DNA of 11,682 nt from Colimorpha sp045222795 (GCA_045222795.1 JBGUZF010000058.1:1-11682), one strand, 5' to 3'. Numbered from the stretch's first letter, positions 1-8,236 are shown. Notes: generated from the sequence alone by a model not told the origin. Numbers and translations: made by a program.

Positions 1-2475
1 GCGGTATTGGAGTTCGGTGGCCTTGACGGTGCGGTCGTTGATGACGATGGCCACGTAGTATTGCTGGCGTTCGCGGAAGCGGTAGACCTTGGCTTCAGGG
101 GGGAGGTCGTCTTCTTGATTGTCTGATTGCTGGATTGCCTGATTGCTTGAGTTCATTTTCTCACGGACGCGTTGTTCGTCGCGGTCGGTGATGGTTTCAT
201 CGTCAGCCTCCTGCGCGAGGAATTCGCGGGAGTCACTGCGGAGGCGGTCAAGCTGGGCCTGAGCGAGGGGTATGATGCTGTCGCCTTGTGGCGATTTAGA
301 TACCAATTGCTCGAAGATGGCGATTGCATCGTTGCGCTGGCCTGTGGCAGCAAGGGACATTCCTTTCCAGAAGCGGAACTTGGGCAGGAGGGCATTGCCG
401 GGGTAGAGTTCTTCGGCCTGTTCGGCGGAGGCGATGACGGAAGAAAAGCGGTGGGCGGCGAAGTCGGTGTAGAGCTGTTCGTAGTCGGCTTCGACACGGC
501 GCTCGCGTGCGAGGAGTTCCTTGTAGTATTCGTTGTCACGGATGAGGTTAGCGAAGTCGGAGTCAGGGAAGCCGAGGAGGACCATGTCGCGGTAGTAGTT
601 GGCCTGAGGGGTGTTGCCCTGGCGGTCGAAGATGCGGTAGAGCATGTAGAAAGCCTGGACTATTTCGTCGTAGGAGGTGTATTCGTTGGCGAGGCGGAGG
701 TAGCATTCGAGGGCACGGGAGGTGTTGCCGATGCCGTCGTAGAAGATGTAGCCGGCACCAAGGAGGGAGGCCGAGGTGAGGGAGTCGAGGGAGTCGAGCT
801 GGTACTGCGTGGTGGGGAGGTCTTTGAGGTAGAAGGCGATGTCGTGGGGGTCGTCGGGGTTGCCGAGTTGATTGCCTGATTGCTTGATTGCTTGATTGCT
901 TGAGTTGGTGTCGGTGATGGTGGAGTCGGAGGCGAGGTCGGAGGCGGGCTCCTGGTCGTCGGATGACGGGGTGATGCCTATCATACTACGGTTGGTGAGG
1001 AACCAATAGTCTTCGAGGGTGCGCATACCCCAGCGCTGACGGAAGGTTTCCTTGCCTTTCTGGACGGTGTTGGGGTTGTAGAAGTACCAATCGCCCGTAA
1101 GTGTGTTCTGCTGAGCTTTGGAGTCGGCCATGAGTTCTTCGAGGAGTGCACGTTCTTTAGCTTCTTCCTCATGACGGCGGAGGGTGTCAATCTTGGCGTT
1201 GATGAGTGCGAGTCGTTGGTCTTCGGGGAGGGAGGCGACGGCGATGAGGCTGTCGGCGCGTGTGTAGACGCTGGTGAAGGAGACGAGCTCGGTGAGCATT
1301 TCGTGGCGGCGGCGTATCTGACTGTAGTGCGGATAGTCGGGCTTGATGATCTGCATGGCGGTGTCGTAGTAGATCTGTGAGAGGTCGTAGTTCTCATAGA
1401 GGTCGTAGAGCACTTCGCCGAGGCGTATGGCGGACTTGGCTTTCTGTGCCTGGTTCTGTGAGGAGACGGCGACGGAGAGACGGTAGTTGTCGCAGGCTTT
1501 CTTGGCGTCTTTCATGCCGAGGTACATCTCGCCTTTGGCGTAGTATATCTGGTCACGGTACTCCTCGTTCTTCTTGTCGTTGAGCATCGCGTCGAGCTGC
1601 CGCTCCAGTTTCTTGAGGTCGCTGTGGCCGAGGTCGGCACAGGATGCCTCACCGAGACGGGCGTTGAACTCGAGGACGTAAGGCGGGGCATAGGAGAGCA
1701 CCTGATGATAGTATTTGGCGGCAACGGTGCGTTTCTCGAGTTTCTGGTAGATTTGAGCCATGAGGAAGGTGAGGCGGGCTTTGTCGCGTCGTGAGGAGGA
1801 GGCGTCGATGGCGAGGTGGATATATTCTACGGCTTTCTTGTATTTCTCCTGTGGGACGGTGGCTTCGACCATAGCCATGTAGAGCTTGTTGCGCTGCGAG
1901 CGGGTGAAGTTGCCCTTTTCGAGGTTGGCGACGAGCTGGTCGAGGGCGGCTTCGGCGTCGGAGTAGCGTTTCTCGCGAGACATGCAGCGGGCGAGAAGGA
2001 CGGCGCCCTCGTCGCCGGCATGGGTGCCGGAGAACTGTGAGACGAGGATGTTGCAGGTGTTGGCGGTGGAGGTGTAGTCCTGCTTGTAAAAGGTGGCGTA
2101 GGCGGTGAGGAGGTAGCATTCCTTGATGTAGGGCACGTGTTCCTGTCCTTTGACGAGGATGCTATGTTTCTGTATGCCTTTGATGCCCTTTTCGATGGCG
2201 CGGTCCATCTCGGGATTGACGCTGCGTGCCGCCTCCTCGTTGCCGAGGTTTTCGGGCAGGATGAGCTGGGTATAGTCGTCGACGGCGGCTTTGTAGAGTT
2301 TCTCGCGGCCGGCCTTGAGGCTTTCGTTGCCGTTCCACCAGACGTTGTAGTGGCACGTGAGATTATGGTAGCGGATGTTGCCCCACTTGGCTTTCTGTGT
2401 CGAACAGGAGGAAAAAATAAATAAAGACAACACAGACAACAATGACAACATAGGAAGCACAAACCTCCTGCGCAT
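1..2475 (-). CDS. sprE: PorW/SprE-like TPR lipoprotein (3' end outside window)
   Basis: The frame is open for 825 codons from ATG at 2475 to the window edge, so the C-terminus is missing. Residues 1-24 form a lipoprotein signal (MRRR, hydrophobic stretch, FSSC with Cys24). The mature start has CSTQKAKW, then YHNLTCHYNVWWNG (about 39-52) and KGIQKHS, matching the layout of PorW/SprE proteins. Helical TPR-like repeats fill about 110-470 and 545-760. The frame ends in YYVAIVINDRTVKATELQYR, just before the family's C-terminal part. PorW/SprE is an envelope lipoprotein of the type IX secretion and gliding machinery; homologues also occur in non-gliding Bacteroidota, so a secretion role here is inference. 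Two Gln/Asn/Ser-rich inserts (about 524-536 and 775-788) are encoded by an 8-base tandem repeat. The start codon lies inside a hairpin and a longer inverted repeat. It is the last gene seen, 52 bases after ychF. Confidence 0.78.
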   Translation of the reverse strand, partial: MRRRFVLPMLSLLSVLSLFIFSSCSTQKAKWGNIRYHNLTCHYNVWWNGNESLKAGREKLYKAAVDDYTQLILPENLGNEEAARSVNPEMDRAIEKGIKGIQKHSILVKGQEHVPYIKECYLLTAYATFYKQDYTSTANTCNILVSQFSGTHAGDEGAVLLARCMSREKRYSDAEAALDQLVANLEKGNFTRSQRNKLYMAMVEATVPQEKYKKAVEYIHLAIDASSSRRDKARLTFLMAQIYQKLEKRTVAAKYYHQVLSYAPPYVLEFNARLGEASCADLGHSDLKKLERQLDAMLNDKKNEEYRDQIYYAKGEMYLGMKDAKKACDNYRLSVAVSSQNQAQKAKSAIRLGEVLYDLYENYDLSQIYYDTAMQIIKPDYPHYSQIRRRHEMLTELVSFTSVYTRADSLIAVASLPEDQRLALINAKIDTLRRHEEEAKERALLEELMADSKAQQNTLTGDWYFYNPNTVQKGKETFRQRWGMRTLEDYWFLTNRSMIGITPSSDDQEPASDLASDSTITDTNSSNQAIKQSGNQLGNPDDPHDIAFYLKDLPTTQYQLDSLDSLTSASLLGAGYIFYDGIGNTSRALECYLRLANEYTSYDEIVQAFYMLYRIFDRQGNTPQANYYRDMVLLGFPDSDFANLIRDNEYYKELLARERRVEADYEQLYTDFAAHRFSSVIASAEQAEELYPGNALLPKFRFWKGMSLAATGQRNDAIAIFEQLVSKSPQGDSIIPLAQAQLDRLRSDSREFLAQEADDETITDRDEQRVREKMNSSNQAIQQSDNQEDDLPPEAKVYRFRERQQYYVAIVINDRTVKATELQYR
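114..152 (-). repeat. 8-base tandem tract inside sprE (CAAGCAAT family)
   Basis: About four imperfect copies of an 8-base unit (TCAAGCAA on the coding strand) lie in frame in the sprE-like gene and encode a Ser/Asn/Gln-rich run at residues 775-788. The first 13 bases (ACTCAAGCAATCA, read on the minus strand at 152-140) recur exactly at 905-893 and 5223-5211. Confidence 0.85.
868..905 (-). repeat. 8-base tandem tract inside sprE, second copy
   Basis: Three exact copies and one single-mismatch copy of TCAAGCAA (coding strand) encode SSNQAIKQSGNQ at about residues 524-536. The tract falls in a disordered-looking linker between the two helical halves of the protein. It starts with the same 13 bases as the tracts at 114-152 and 5190-5226. 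Confidence 0.88.
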
Positions 2476-2513
2476 ATTACGCAGGAAGAGTTGTCTCTGT
2501 TGTCTCCGTTGTC
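2426..2513. repeat. Inverted repeat of 9-base units around the sprE start
   Basis: The left arm (2426-2449) and right arm (2490-2513) are 24 bases each, and one matches the reverse complement of the other at 20 of 24 positions. Each arm is itself a tandem of a 9-base unit (GACAACAGA or its complement). The left arm encodes the signal-peptide core (LSLLSVLS); the right arm lies upstream of the start codon, in the ychF-sprE gap. The 40-base loop holds the start codon and a second, smaller hairpin. Confidence 0.85.
2466..2486 (-). promoter_or_regulatory. Hairpin with the sprE start codon in its loop
   Basis: A 7-base-pair perfect stem (TCCTGCG at 2466-2472 with CGCAGGA at 2480-2486) encloses a 7-base loop that contains the ATG (2475-2473). 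It is nested in the larger inverted repeat. Such a fold could affect ribosome access, but no function is shown; it may be a by-product of the repeats. Confidence 0.5.
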
Positions 2514-2527
2514 TTTTCATAAATCAA

Positions 2528-3628
2528 TCAAACATTGAAGCGGAAGTGCATGATATCGCCGTCCTGGACGACGTAGTCTTTGCCTTCGACGGCTATCTTG
2601 CCAGCCTCACGGCACTTGGCTTCGGAACCGAGGGCGACGTAATCGTCGTACTTGATGACCTCGGCGCGGATGAAGCCGCGTTCGAAGTCGCTGTGGATGA
2701 TGCCGGCGGTCTGTGGGGCTTTCATACCCTTACGGAAGGTCCAAGCGCGGCATTCTTTGGGGCCGGCGGTGAGGAAGGTCTGGAGACCGAGGAGGCGGTA
2801 GGCGGCTTTGATGAGTCGGTTGACGCCGCTTTCCTTGAGACCGAGGTCTTCGAGGAACATCTGTTTCTCTTCGTATGTTTCCAGTTCGGCAATGTCAGCC
2901 TCAATGCCTGCTCCGATGAGGAGCACTTCGGCCTGTTCATCTTTCACAGCCTCCTTGACAGCCTCGGAGTAGCGGTTACCACTGACCACGGAGGCTTCGT
3001 CGACGTTGCAGACATAGATGACGGGCTTGGTGGTGAGGAGCATAAGGTCGCGGGCCACCTCCTGCTGATTCTCGTCGAGCTGCACGGTGCGGGCACTCTT
3101 GCCCTCGAGCAGTGCTGCCTTGTAGAGGTCCATCACCTCGACGAGTTTCTTGGCGCGGGCGTCGCCGCCGGCTTTGCCTTTCTTGACTTCCTTGTCGTAT
3201 CGGTTTTCGATGGTTTCAAGGTCCTTAAACTGCAACTCGGTGTCGATGGTGAGCTTGTCGCGCACGGGGTCGACGGTGCCGTCGACATGGGTGATGTTGT
3301 CGTCGTCGAAGCAGCGCAGCACATGGATGATGGCGTCGCAGTTGCGGATGTCGCCGAGGAATTTGTTGCCGAGTCCTTCGCCTTTGGAGGCGCCTTTGAC
3401 AAGACCGGCAATGTCGACAATCTCGACGGTGGCGGGAACCACACTGGCGGGACGCTCGATTTCGACCAGCTTGGCCAGGCGCTCGTCGGGGACTGTGATG
3501 ACGCCCACGTTGGGTTCGATGGTGCAGAATGGGAAGTTGGCCGCCTGTGCTTTAGCGTTGGAGAGGCAGTTGAAGAGGGTTGACTTGCCAACATTGGGCA
3601 GTCCTACTATTCCACATTGGAGGCTCAT
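2528..3628 (-). CDS. ychF: Ribosome-associated ATPase YchF (Obg family)
   Basis: This full-length 366-residue protein is a member of the YchF subfamily of Obg-like P-loop NTPases. Family members bind ribosomes, prefer ATP to GTP and have been linked to translation control and stress responses. Visible motifs are the P-loop GLPNVGKST (9-17), DIAGLVKGA (72-80, G3), NVDE (208-211, replacing the NKxD of GTPases and explaining ATP preference), GAGIEADI (239-246, G5), a helical arm about 130-200, and a C-terminal TGS domain (about 284-366, ending DGDIMHFRFNV). Length and both ends agree with the family. No promoter was seen in the 84 bases upstream, which hold two 7-base tandem tracts. It is co-directional with the glycosyltransferase gene before it and sprE after it. 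Confidence 0.97.
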   Translation of the reverse strand: MSLQCGIVGLPNVGKSTLFNCLSNAKAQAANFPFCTIEPNVGVITVPDERLAKLVEIERPASVVPATVEIVDIAGLVKGASKGEGLGNKFLGDIRNCDAIIHVLRCFDDDNITHVDGTVDPVRDKLTIDTELQFKDLETIENRYDKEVKKGKAGGDARAKKLVEVMDLYKAALLEGKSARTVQLDENQQEVARDLMLLTTKPVIYVCNVDEASVVSGNRYSEAVKEAVKDEQAEVLLIGAGIEADIAELETYEEKQMFLEDLGLKESGVNRLIKAAYRLLGLQTFLTAGPKECRAWTFRKGMKAPQTAGIIHSDFERGFIRAEVIKYDDYVALGSEAKCREAGKIAVEGKDYVVQDGDIMHFRFNV

Positions 3629-3636
3629 TTCATTCA

Positions 3637-3664
3637 GTTTTAAGTTTTAAGTTTTGAGTTTTAA
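3637..3664 (-). repeat. 7-base tandem tract upstream of ychF
   Basis: Four head-to-tail copies of GTTTTAA on the plus strand (third copy GTTTTGA), i.e. TTAAAAC on the coding strand, end 8 bases before the ychF start codon. The tract is in the GT2-ychF gap. Confidence 0.92.
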
Positions 3665-3699
3665 GTGGGGCGGTTGTCATCGTAGCGCGTCAGCCCACT
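3664..3699. other. Weak inverted repeat in the GT2-ychF gap
   Basis: AGTGGG (3664-3669) and CCCACT (3694-3699) could pair as a 6-base stem around a 24-base loop, between the two 7-base tracts of this gap. The loop is long and there is no T-run directly after the stem on the coding strand, so I do not call it a terminator. Confidence 0.3.
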
Positions 3700-3704
3700 A
3701 AAAA

Positions 3705-3725
3705 CTTACAGCTTACAGTTCACAG
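3705..3725 (-). repeat. 7-base tandem tract forming the end of the GT2 gene
   Basis: Three copies of CTTACAG on the plus strand (third TTCACAG), i.e. CTGTAAG on the coding strand. The TAA stop of the glycosyltransferase (3715-3713) is inside the middle copy, and the last residues (SCEL) are read from the tract. Confidence 0.88.
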
Positions 3726-4648
3726 CTAATCAGGTATTGGTTGCGAGTGGTGGAGTTGCGGCAGACGAGCTCGCCGATAAAGCCGGCGAGGAAGAGCAGC
3801 GTGCCCATGAGGAGGCAGAGCATGGAGAGGTAGAACCAGACGCTGTTGGTGAGTGCAATACGACCAGCGAGGCGCATTGCCAGCACTATGACGAGGGCCA
3901 CGAAGCCGAGGACGAAGGCCACGCTGCCGATGGCGCCGAAGAAGTGCATGGGCTGCTTGCCGAACTTGGACATGAACATGATGGACATGAGGTCGAGGTA
4001 GCCATTGATAAAGCGATTCATGCCGAACTTGGTGACGCCGTATTCGCGCTTGCGGTGCTGGACGACCTTCTCGCCTATCTTGCCGAAGCCGGCCCACTTG
4101 GCGATGACGGGAATGTAGCGGTGCATCTCGCCGTAGACCTCGATACTCTTCACTACCTCGTGGCGGTAGGCCTTGAGGCCGCAGTTGAAGTCGTGCAGTT
4201 TTATGCCGCTCATTTTCCTCGTGGTCCAGTTGAAGAACTTGGATGGGATGTTCTTCGCGAGCTTGGAGTCGTAGCGTTTTTTCTTCCAGCCGGATACGAG
4301 GTCGTAGCCTTCTTCTTTAATCATGCGGTAGAGCTCGGGGAGTTCGTCGGGCGAATCCTGAAGGTCGGCATCCATGGTAACCACCACGTCGCCCTCGGCG
4401 GCAGCGAAGCCGGTATTGAGGGCTGCGGACTTGCCGTAGTTGCGGCGGAACTTGATACCGCGGTAGGCGGGGTTCTGTTGGTGGAGCTGCTCGGCGACCT
4501 GCCAGGTGGTGTCGGTGGAGCCGTCGTCTACGATGATTACCTCGTAGGAGAAGTTATTCTCCTTCATCACCCTGTCAATCCATTCAGCCAGATGCGGCAG
4601 CGACTCGGCCTCATTGTAGGAGGGCACTATGATTGATAACTGTTTCAT
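3713..4648 (-). CDS. GT2 glycosyltransferase, polyprenyl-phosphate sugar transferase type
   Basis: A 311-residue family 2 glycosyltransferase of the DPM1/GtrB/ArnC-like group, which moves a sugar from a nucleotide sugar to a polyprenyl phosphate at the inner membrane. The N-terminal GT-A domain shows SIIVPSYNEAESL (5-17), VDDGSTD (40-46) and DADLQDSPDELP (93-104, the DxD-like metal site region). GLKAYR (157-162), HRYIPV (176-181) and YGVTKFG (203-209) follow, then two hydrophobic segments (about 237-259 and 270-294). The sugar and acceptor cannot be read from the sequence. The last residues (SCEL) come from a tandem tract that also supplies the stop codon. It follows the DUF4199-type gene by 36 bases; from memory, such a pair is common in Bacteroidota, suggesting a shared envelope glycolipid role (inference). 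Confidence 0.93.
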   Translation of the reverse strand: MKQLSIIVPSYNEAESLPHLAEWIDRVMKENNFSYEVIIVDDGSTDTTWQVAEQLHQQNPAYRGIKFRRNYGKSAALNTGFAAAEGDVVVTMDADLQDSPDELPELYRMIKEEGYDLVSGWKKKRYDSKLAKNIPSKFFNWTTRKMSGIKLHDFNCGLKAYRHEVVKSIEVYGEMHRYIPVIAKWAGFGKIGEKVVQHRKREYGVTKFGMNRFINGYLDLMSIMFMSKFGKQPMHFFGAIGSVAFVLGFVALVIVLAMRLAGRIALTNSVWFYLSMLCLLMGTLLFLAGFIGELVCRNSTTRNQYLISCEL

Positions 4649-4649
4649 A

Positions 4650-4677
4650 TTTCTGATTTCTAAATTCTAATTTCTAA
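4650..4677 (-). repeat. 7-base tandem tract in the DUF4199-GT2 gap
   Basis: Four copies of a 7-base unit (TTTCTGA, TTTCTAA, ATTCTAA, TTTCTAA on the plus strand; TTAGAAA on the coding strand) fill most of the 36-base gap and end one base before the GT2 start codon. It therefore occupies the ribosome-binding region of the GT2 gene. Confidence 0.92.
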
Positions 4678-4684
4678 GTGGTGG

Positions 4685-5191
4685 TTATTTTACCTTTCCT
4701 TTTTCTGTTCTAAAGAATATTGCAGCCAGGAAAGACCCGAAGGCTCCGAGGAGGAGTGTTTCGATGGCGGCAAGGATGGCCCACCAGGCGGCCCAGTAGT
4801 TGAGCTGGGGGTCTTGGAGGGTTATGGAGTTGCCTGTCATCGTGGTGGTAAAGGTAACTGTCTGCTCTGGCAACAGAAGTCCTATCACCCACAACGCTAT
4901 GCCATAAACCACCGCGGCCAACGCCGACAACCCGATACCGAAGAGCATGAGTTCTTTGAGCGTCACCAGCTTGTCGGGCAACGAATTGCGGTAGTAGGCC
5001 GAGAAAAGGAAGATGCACACCATAAGGATAGCGTCGCTTACATACGACAGCGGACTGCCCACTGGACTGCCCATCAGACAGCGGACGAGGACGTAGGCTG
5101 CCAGCAACGCTCCCGTAAGCAACCCACACCGCAGGTAAGCCTGACGGTAGTTGCCGTGGATGGTGCTGCTATATCTGTGGAAGATGCCCAT
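4685..5191 (-). CDS. DUF4199-like integral membrane protein
   Basis: A 168-residue membrane protein with about four hydrophobic segments (21-40, 50-67, 82-107, 135-160) and a Thr-rich stretch (112-124) between the third and fourth. Size, topology and position just upstream of a GT2 glycosyltransferase fit the DUF4199 family of Bacteroidota, whose biochemical function is not known to me. I recognise it by architecture and neighbourhood, not by a signature motif. The C-terminus (TEKGKVK) is read from a degenerate 7-base purine-rich run (about 4685-4707). The start codon sits at the end of a CAAGCAAT tract (CAAGCAATG), so the tract contributes most of the initiation site. A role with the adjacent glycosyltransferase, for example in membrane passage or anchoring of a lipid-linked sugar, is only inference. 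Confidence 0.8.
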   Translation of the reverse strand: MGIFHRYSSTIHGNYRQAYLRCGLLTGALLAAYVLVRCLMGSPVGSPLSYVSDAILMVCIFLFSAYYRNSLPDKLVTLKELMLFGIGLSALAAVVYGIALWVIGLLLPEQTVTFTTTMTGNSITLQDPQLNYWAAWWAILAAIETLLLGAFGSFLAAIFFRTEKGKVK

Positions 5192-5226
5192 TGCTTGATT
5201 GTTTGAGTATTGATTGCTTGAGTATT
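5190..5226 (-). repeat. 8-base tract in the asmA-DUF4199 gap (CAAGCAAT family)
   Basis: This tract fills the 36-base gap. The 13 bases ACTCAAGCAATCA (minus strand, 5223-5211) match those inside sprE exactly; a one-mismatch copy lies at 5208-5196. The final CAAGCAATG supplies the start codon of the DUF4199-type gene. Confidence 0.87.
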
Positions 5227-5227
5227 G

Positions 5228-8200
5228 TTATCTCACTTTTGCCTCGAGGGCTTCTTTTACCAGTTTCTTCAACTCCAGAGTCTGTTTCTCTACCACTCCC
5301 TGCTTGTCGGGCCTGTAGTAGTCGGCGTATTTGACTTGACCGAGGGAGATCTTCGGGCTTGAGAGGTCGCCCTTTATGTCGACACCCACCTTGGCCATCA
5401 AGGGGTTCTTCAACAGTTCGACATGGTAGCCGCACTGGTTGTCGAGCGAATGCATGCCCGAGGCGCAGATCTGGTATTTGCCAATGTTGAGCAGGAAAGG
5501 ATACACCTCGATGACTTTCCTGAAGCAGGTGAGCTCCACATCCAGGCTGTCGATGCGTATCTTGTTGTCTTTGTCTTTCCAGCTCTTGAACTGCATGAGC
5601 TTGGCGATGGAGGCAATGGTGTTGTTGTCGAGGACTGTGAGGTCGTTGCCACTGATGGCTGCAGCGCCAAGTAGAGTGCTCATCTTGGGCTGGTAACGTG
5701 CGTCTAGGTAGGTCTCTGCTGCCAGGTGGAAGTTGGCGTTGCCCTGGAAAGCCGACAGCATCGGCACCAGCGTGTCGATGGTAGGTATCATGTCGATTAG
5801 TTCGTCGATGAGGATATCGAGCAGGTGGAAGTCGAGTGCAACGAAGAGGTTATTGGGGCGCGGGGACTCGTAGACGGCGGTGAGCTGCATCGTGGCGGCC
5901 TTGCAGACGAAGCCTATCTGGTCGAGAACCGCTTTGCCGTTGTTGACCGTGACGGCACCGGCCACGTCGTTGAGGTCGTTGCCGAAAGCCACACTGCGCT
6001 TGATATGCGTGTGCAGCGTGATATCCACATCCTTGGGCACTATGAATGGGTTGGCCTCCGTGGGCACGTTGTCCTCCTGCCGCATCTGCTCGAGGGTATC
6101 GGCATCGGTACCCATACCGCTGATAAGGGAGAGCAACTGATCGACATCGGCGTAGCCGGAGGTGAAGTTGAGGTCGCCCTTGAGGACCTTCTTGTGGTCT
6201 ATCCAGCCTTCGACGTTCTCGACGTCGCCGTAGAGGTTGAAGTCGGAGTGGGCGAGCTTGACTTCGACAGACTTGATATTGCAGACGTCGGGCCTGTAGG
6301 CGACGGCGAGCTGCGATAGGCGCACGGCGTCGGGCAACTCGGGCATATAGAGCACTGCGCCGTGGAGGTCGATGTCCACGTCGGGGTTGTACTGGCGGAT
6401 AATGTTCTCCTGCGTGGAGTCGAGGCGGGCCGACCCTTTGAGCTTCAAGCCCTCGAGCGACACCATCATGGAGTCGATGTTGGCCTCTGCGTCGCCAATC
6501 TTGATGTCGAAGGCGGCGGCCACCTGCTCCTTGGTGACATCGTTTAAGCCTATGTCTAGGTCGGGATTGTCAATGCGGGCATCGATGTTGCCCAAAGCCA
6601 AGTTGAGCTTGGGACCGGCGACCCTCACGTCGGCCATCTTGTCCTTGTGTCTGGTGGCCGGCAGCTGCAGGGCCACATTCAGCAACGGGGCGACGGCGTG
6701 GATGCTGTCATACGTCACATCAAGCTTGCGGAGGGCTATCTTGGCATCGGCGTTGAGTTTGCCGAGGTCCAATGGGTCGAGGTCGCTGACCCGGAATTTG
6801 GCGTTGAGGGCCACATCAGCATTGCCGCCTGCCTCTCGCAGCGAACTGTCGTTCAGTATTGGCATCAAATCCTCAAGCGGCAGCGCAGCCCTGAGACTGG
6901 CGTCGATACGCAGGTCGCCCAGCAGGTCGTCGACTCGGCCGATGACTTTCACGTCGGTGCCTTGTGTGTGTGCTTTTAGGGTTTTCACCACGGCGCTGCT
7001 GACACCACCCTTACCGAGGTCGAGGTCGGCAGCCAGGTCGGCGTTAATCTTGTTGACCTTATAGGGCACAGCAGAAGGCATATAGAAGCGGCCGTCGGCG
7101 AGTTGCGCCTGTGCCGAGATGAGGGGCATGGTGCTGTCGGTGAGGCTGCCCTTGGCGGTAGCCTGCAACGCCACCTTGGCGTCGAGGTCCATACCCTTCT
7201 TCCAAGTAACATATTCTACGGGCAGCTTCTCGAGCAGTTCGGCAGCCTGCCACTGTCCGTCGGTCTCCACGGCCACATCGACCCACATGGGGTCGAGCCT
7301 CACATCGCCGGAAATATTCAATGCGTAGTCGTCGAGCTTGAGACGGCTGTCGCCGAGCTTGACGGTCATATCCTTCAAGTTGGCATCGAAAGGCAGCTCC
7401 ACGGTCAGCAGGTCGCTCCTCGAGGCGTAGAGGTTGTCGCTCACCATCTCGGTGCCGCCGGTCATGAAGCGTCCCTCGTCAAGGTTCAACTTCAACTTGC
7501 CAGCCACCTGGTCCATATTGCCTTTTGCCTTGAGGGAGAGCTTGAGATATTCAGCCAGTGCCGACATAGTGGTGTCGCCGATGCTGTCGGTGGTCTGCAG
7601 GTTGATGATGTCGGTCTTGAGGTCGATGTCGGCATCGACAAGGCCCTCCTGCAGACGGCCTTTCACCTCGAGACCAAAACCGTTCACCGTGGCGTCCAGA
7701 CCGTCCTTGAGGTCGAGCAATCCGGCGTCAAGGTTGGTAATCTTCACCTTGCGCAGGTCAATCTCCGGCAGGCTGTCGAGCGAGAAAGGCGTGTTCGTGG
7801 TGTCCTCATCTTCCGACTTGGGGAATATGTCGAAGTTTGAATTGCCCTCCTTATCAATATAGAGGTTGGCTGCCACATTGTCGAGCAGCACCTGATGCAC
7901 CACAACGGTGCCTTCCTTGAGGAATTTCTTGACGTCGACACCGACGGTGAGGTTGCCTATGTAGGCCACCACCTCGCCGCCGGGTGCTCCCTCCATAGGG
8001 TTTATCACATACACGTCGCTAACCTTCAGTCCGGCGTCGGGGAATGTCTTGAAGAGCGTGAGGTCCACCTCGCCGAACTTGGTCTCGCATTGCACATAGT
8101 CGCCGGCCAAGCGGTTCACTATCTTGGTCAGCTGTTTCGGGCTGAACACCACATAGAGGGCAATGCCGACAACCAGCAGCACCACTCCCAGCAGTGAGCC

Positions 8201-8236
8201 CAGCGAAATCAATGCTATCTTCCAACCCTTCTTCAT
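5228..8236 (-). CDS. AsmA-like envelope protein, 1002 aa
   Basis: A long AsmA-family protein. An N-terminal membrane anchor (about 7-31) is followed by FSPKQLTKIVNRLAGDYV (31-48), the usual start of the AsmA domain, and by TFPDAGLKVSDVYV (64-77). The rest is a long run of beta-rich segments with many LDLK, VDI and DGR turns, ending in an AsmA-type C-terminal region (about 780-970) and a charged helical tail to residue 1002. AsmA-like proteins are anchored in the inner membrane, extend into the periplasm and share the beta-groove fold of bridge-like lipid transporters; a role in phospholipid movement or outer-membrane homeostasis is therefore likely but unproven here. Length is normal for Bacteroidota members, with no frameshift or tandem insert. 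It starts 19 bases after the lipoprotein gene and precedes the DUF4199-type gene. Confidence 0.93.
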   Translation of the reverse strand: MKKGWKIALISLGSLLGVVLLVVGIALYVVFSPKQLTKIVNRLAGDYVQCETKFGEVDLTLFKTFPDAGLKVSDVYVINPMEGAPGGEVVAYIGNLTVGVDVKKFLKEGTVVVHQVLLDNVAANLYIDKEGNSNFDIFPKSEDEDTTNTPFSLDSLPEIDLRKVKITNLDAGLLDLKDGLDATVNGFGLEVKGRLQEGLVDADIDLKTDIINLQTTDSIGDTTMSALAEYLKLSLKAKGNMDQVAGKLKLNLDEGRFMTGGTEMVSDNLYASRSDLLTVELPFDANLKDMTVKLGDSRLKLDDYALNISGDVRLDPMWVDVAVETDGQWQAAELLEKLPVEYVTWKKGMDLDAKVALQATAKGSLTDSTMPLISAQAQLADGRFYMPSAVPYKVNKINADLAADLDLGKGGVSSAVVKTLKAHTQGTDVKVIGRVDDLLGDLRIDASLRAALPLEDLMPILNDSSLREAGGNADVALNAKFRVSDLDPLDLGKLNADAKIALRKLDVTYDSIHAVAPLLNVALQLPATRHKDKMADVRVAGPKLNLALGNIDARIDNPDLDIGLNDVTKEQVAAAFDIKIGDAEANIDSMMVSLEGLKLKGSARLDSTQENIIRQYNPDVDIDLHGAVLYMPELPDAVRLSQLAVAYRPDVCNIKSVEVKLAHSDFNLYGDVENVEGWIDHKKVLKGDLNFTSGYADVDQLLSLISGMGTDADTLEQMRQEDNVPTEANPFIVPKDVDITLHTHIKRSVAFGNDLNDVAGAVTVNNGKAVLDQIGFVCKAATMQLTAVYESPRPNNLFVALDFHLLDILIDELIDMIPTIDTLVPMLSAFQGNANFHLAAETYLDARYQPKMSTLLGAAAISGNDLTVLDNNTIASIAKLMQFKSWKDKDNKIRIDSLDVELTCFRKVIEVYPFLLNIGKYQICASGMHSLDNQCGYHVELLKNPLMAKVGVDIKGDLSSPKISLGQVKYADYYRPDKQGVVEKQTLELKKLVKEALEAKVR

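Noticed and set aside
172..879. A 235-codon open frame on the plus strand
   Set aside because: It is antisense to the sprE-like gene, is extremely rich in Val, Gly and Glu, and shows no family motif.
1827..2462. A 211-codon minus-strand frame overlapping the start of sprE, with a Cys-rich beginning
   Set aside because: It begins at a TTG one frame off and is Ser/Pro/Thr/Arg-rich. The frame from ATG at 2475 gives the lipoprotein signal and PorW/SprE features and stays open to the window edge.
2375..3583. A 402-codon open frame on the plus strand opposite ychF
   Set aside because: ychF on the other strand has complete family motifs; the plus frame is a product of its codon use and has no recognisable protein features.
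3737..4636. A 299-codon open frame on the plus strand opposite the GT2 gene
   Set aside because: The GT2 frame has all expected motifs; the antisense frame is His/Glu/Ala-rich without structure.
5228..8236. Possible frameshifts or splitting of the long AsmA-like gene
   Set aside because: The frame is continuous for 1002 codons with consistent composition and normal ends.
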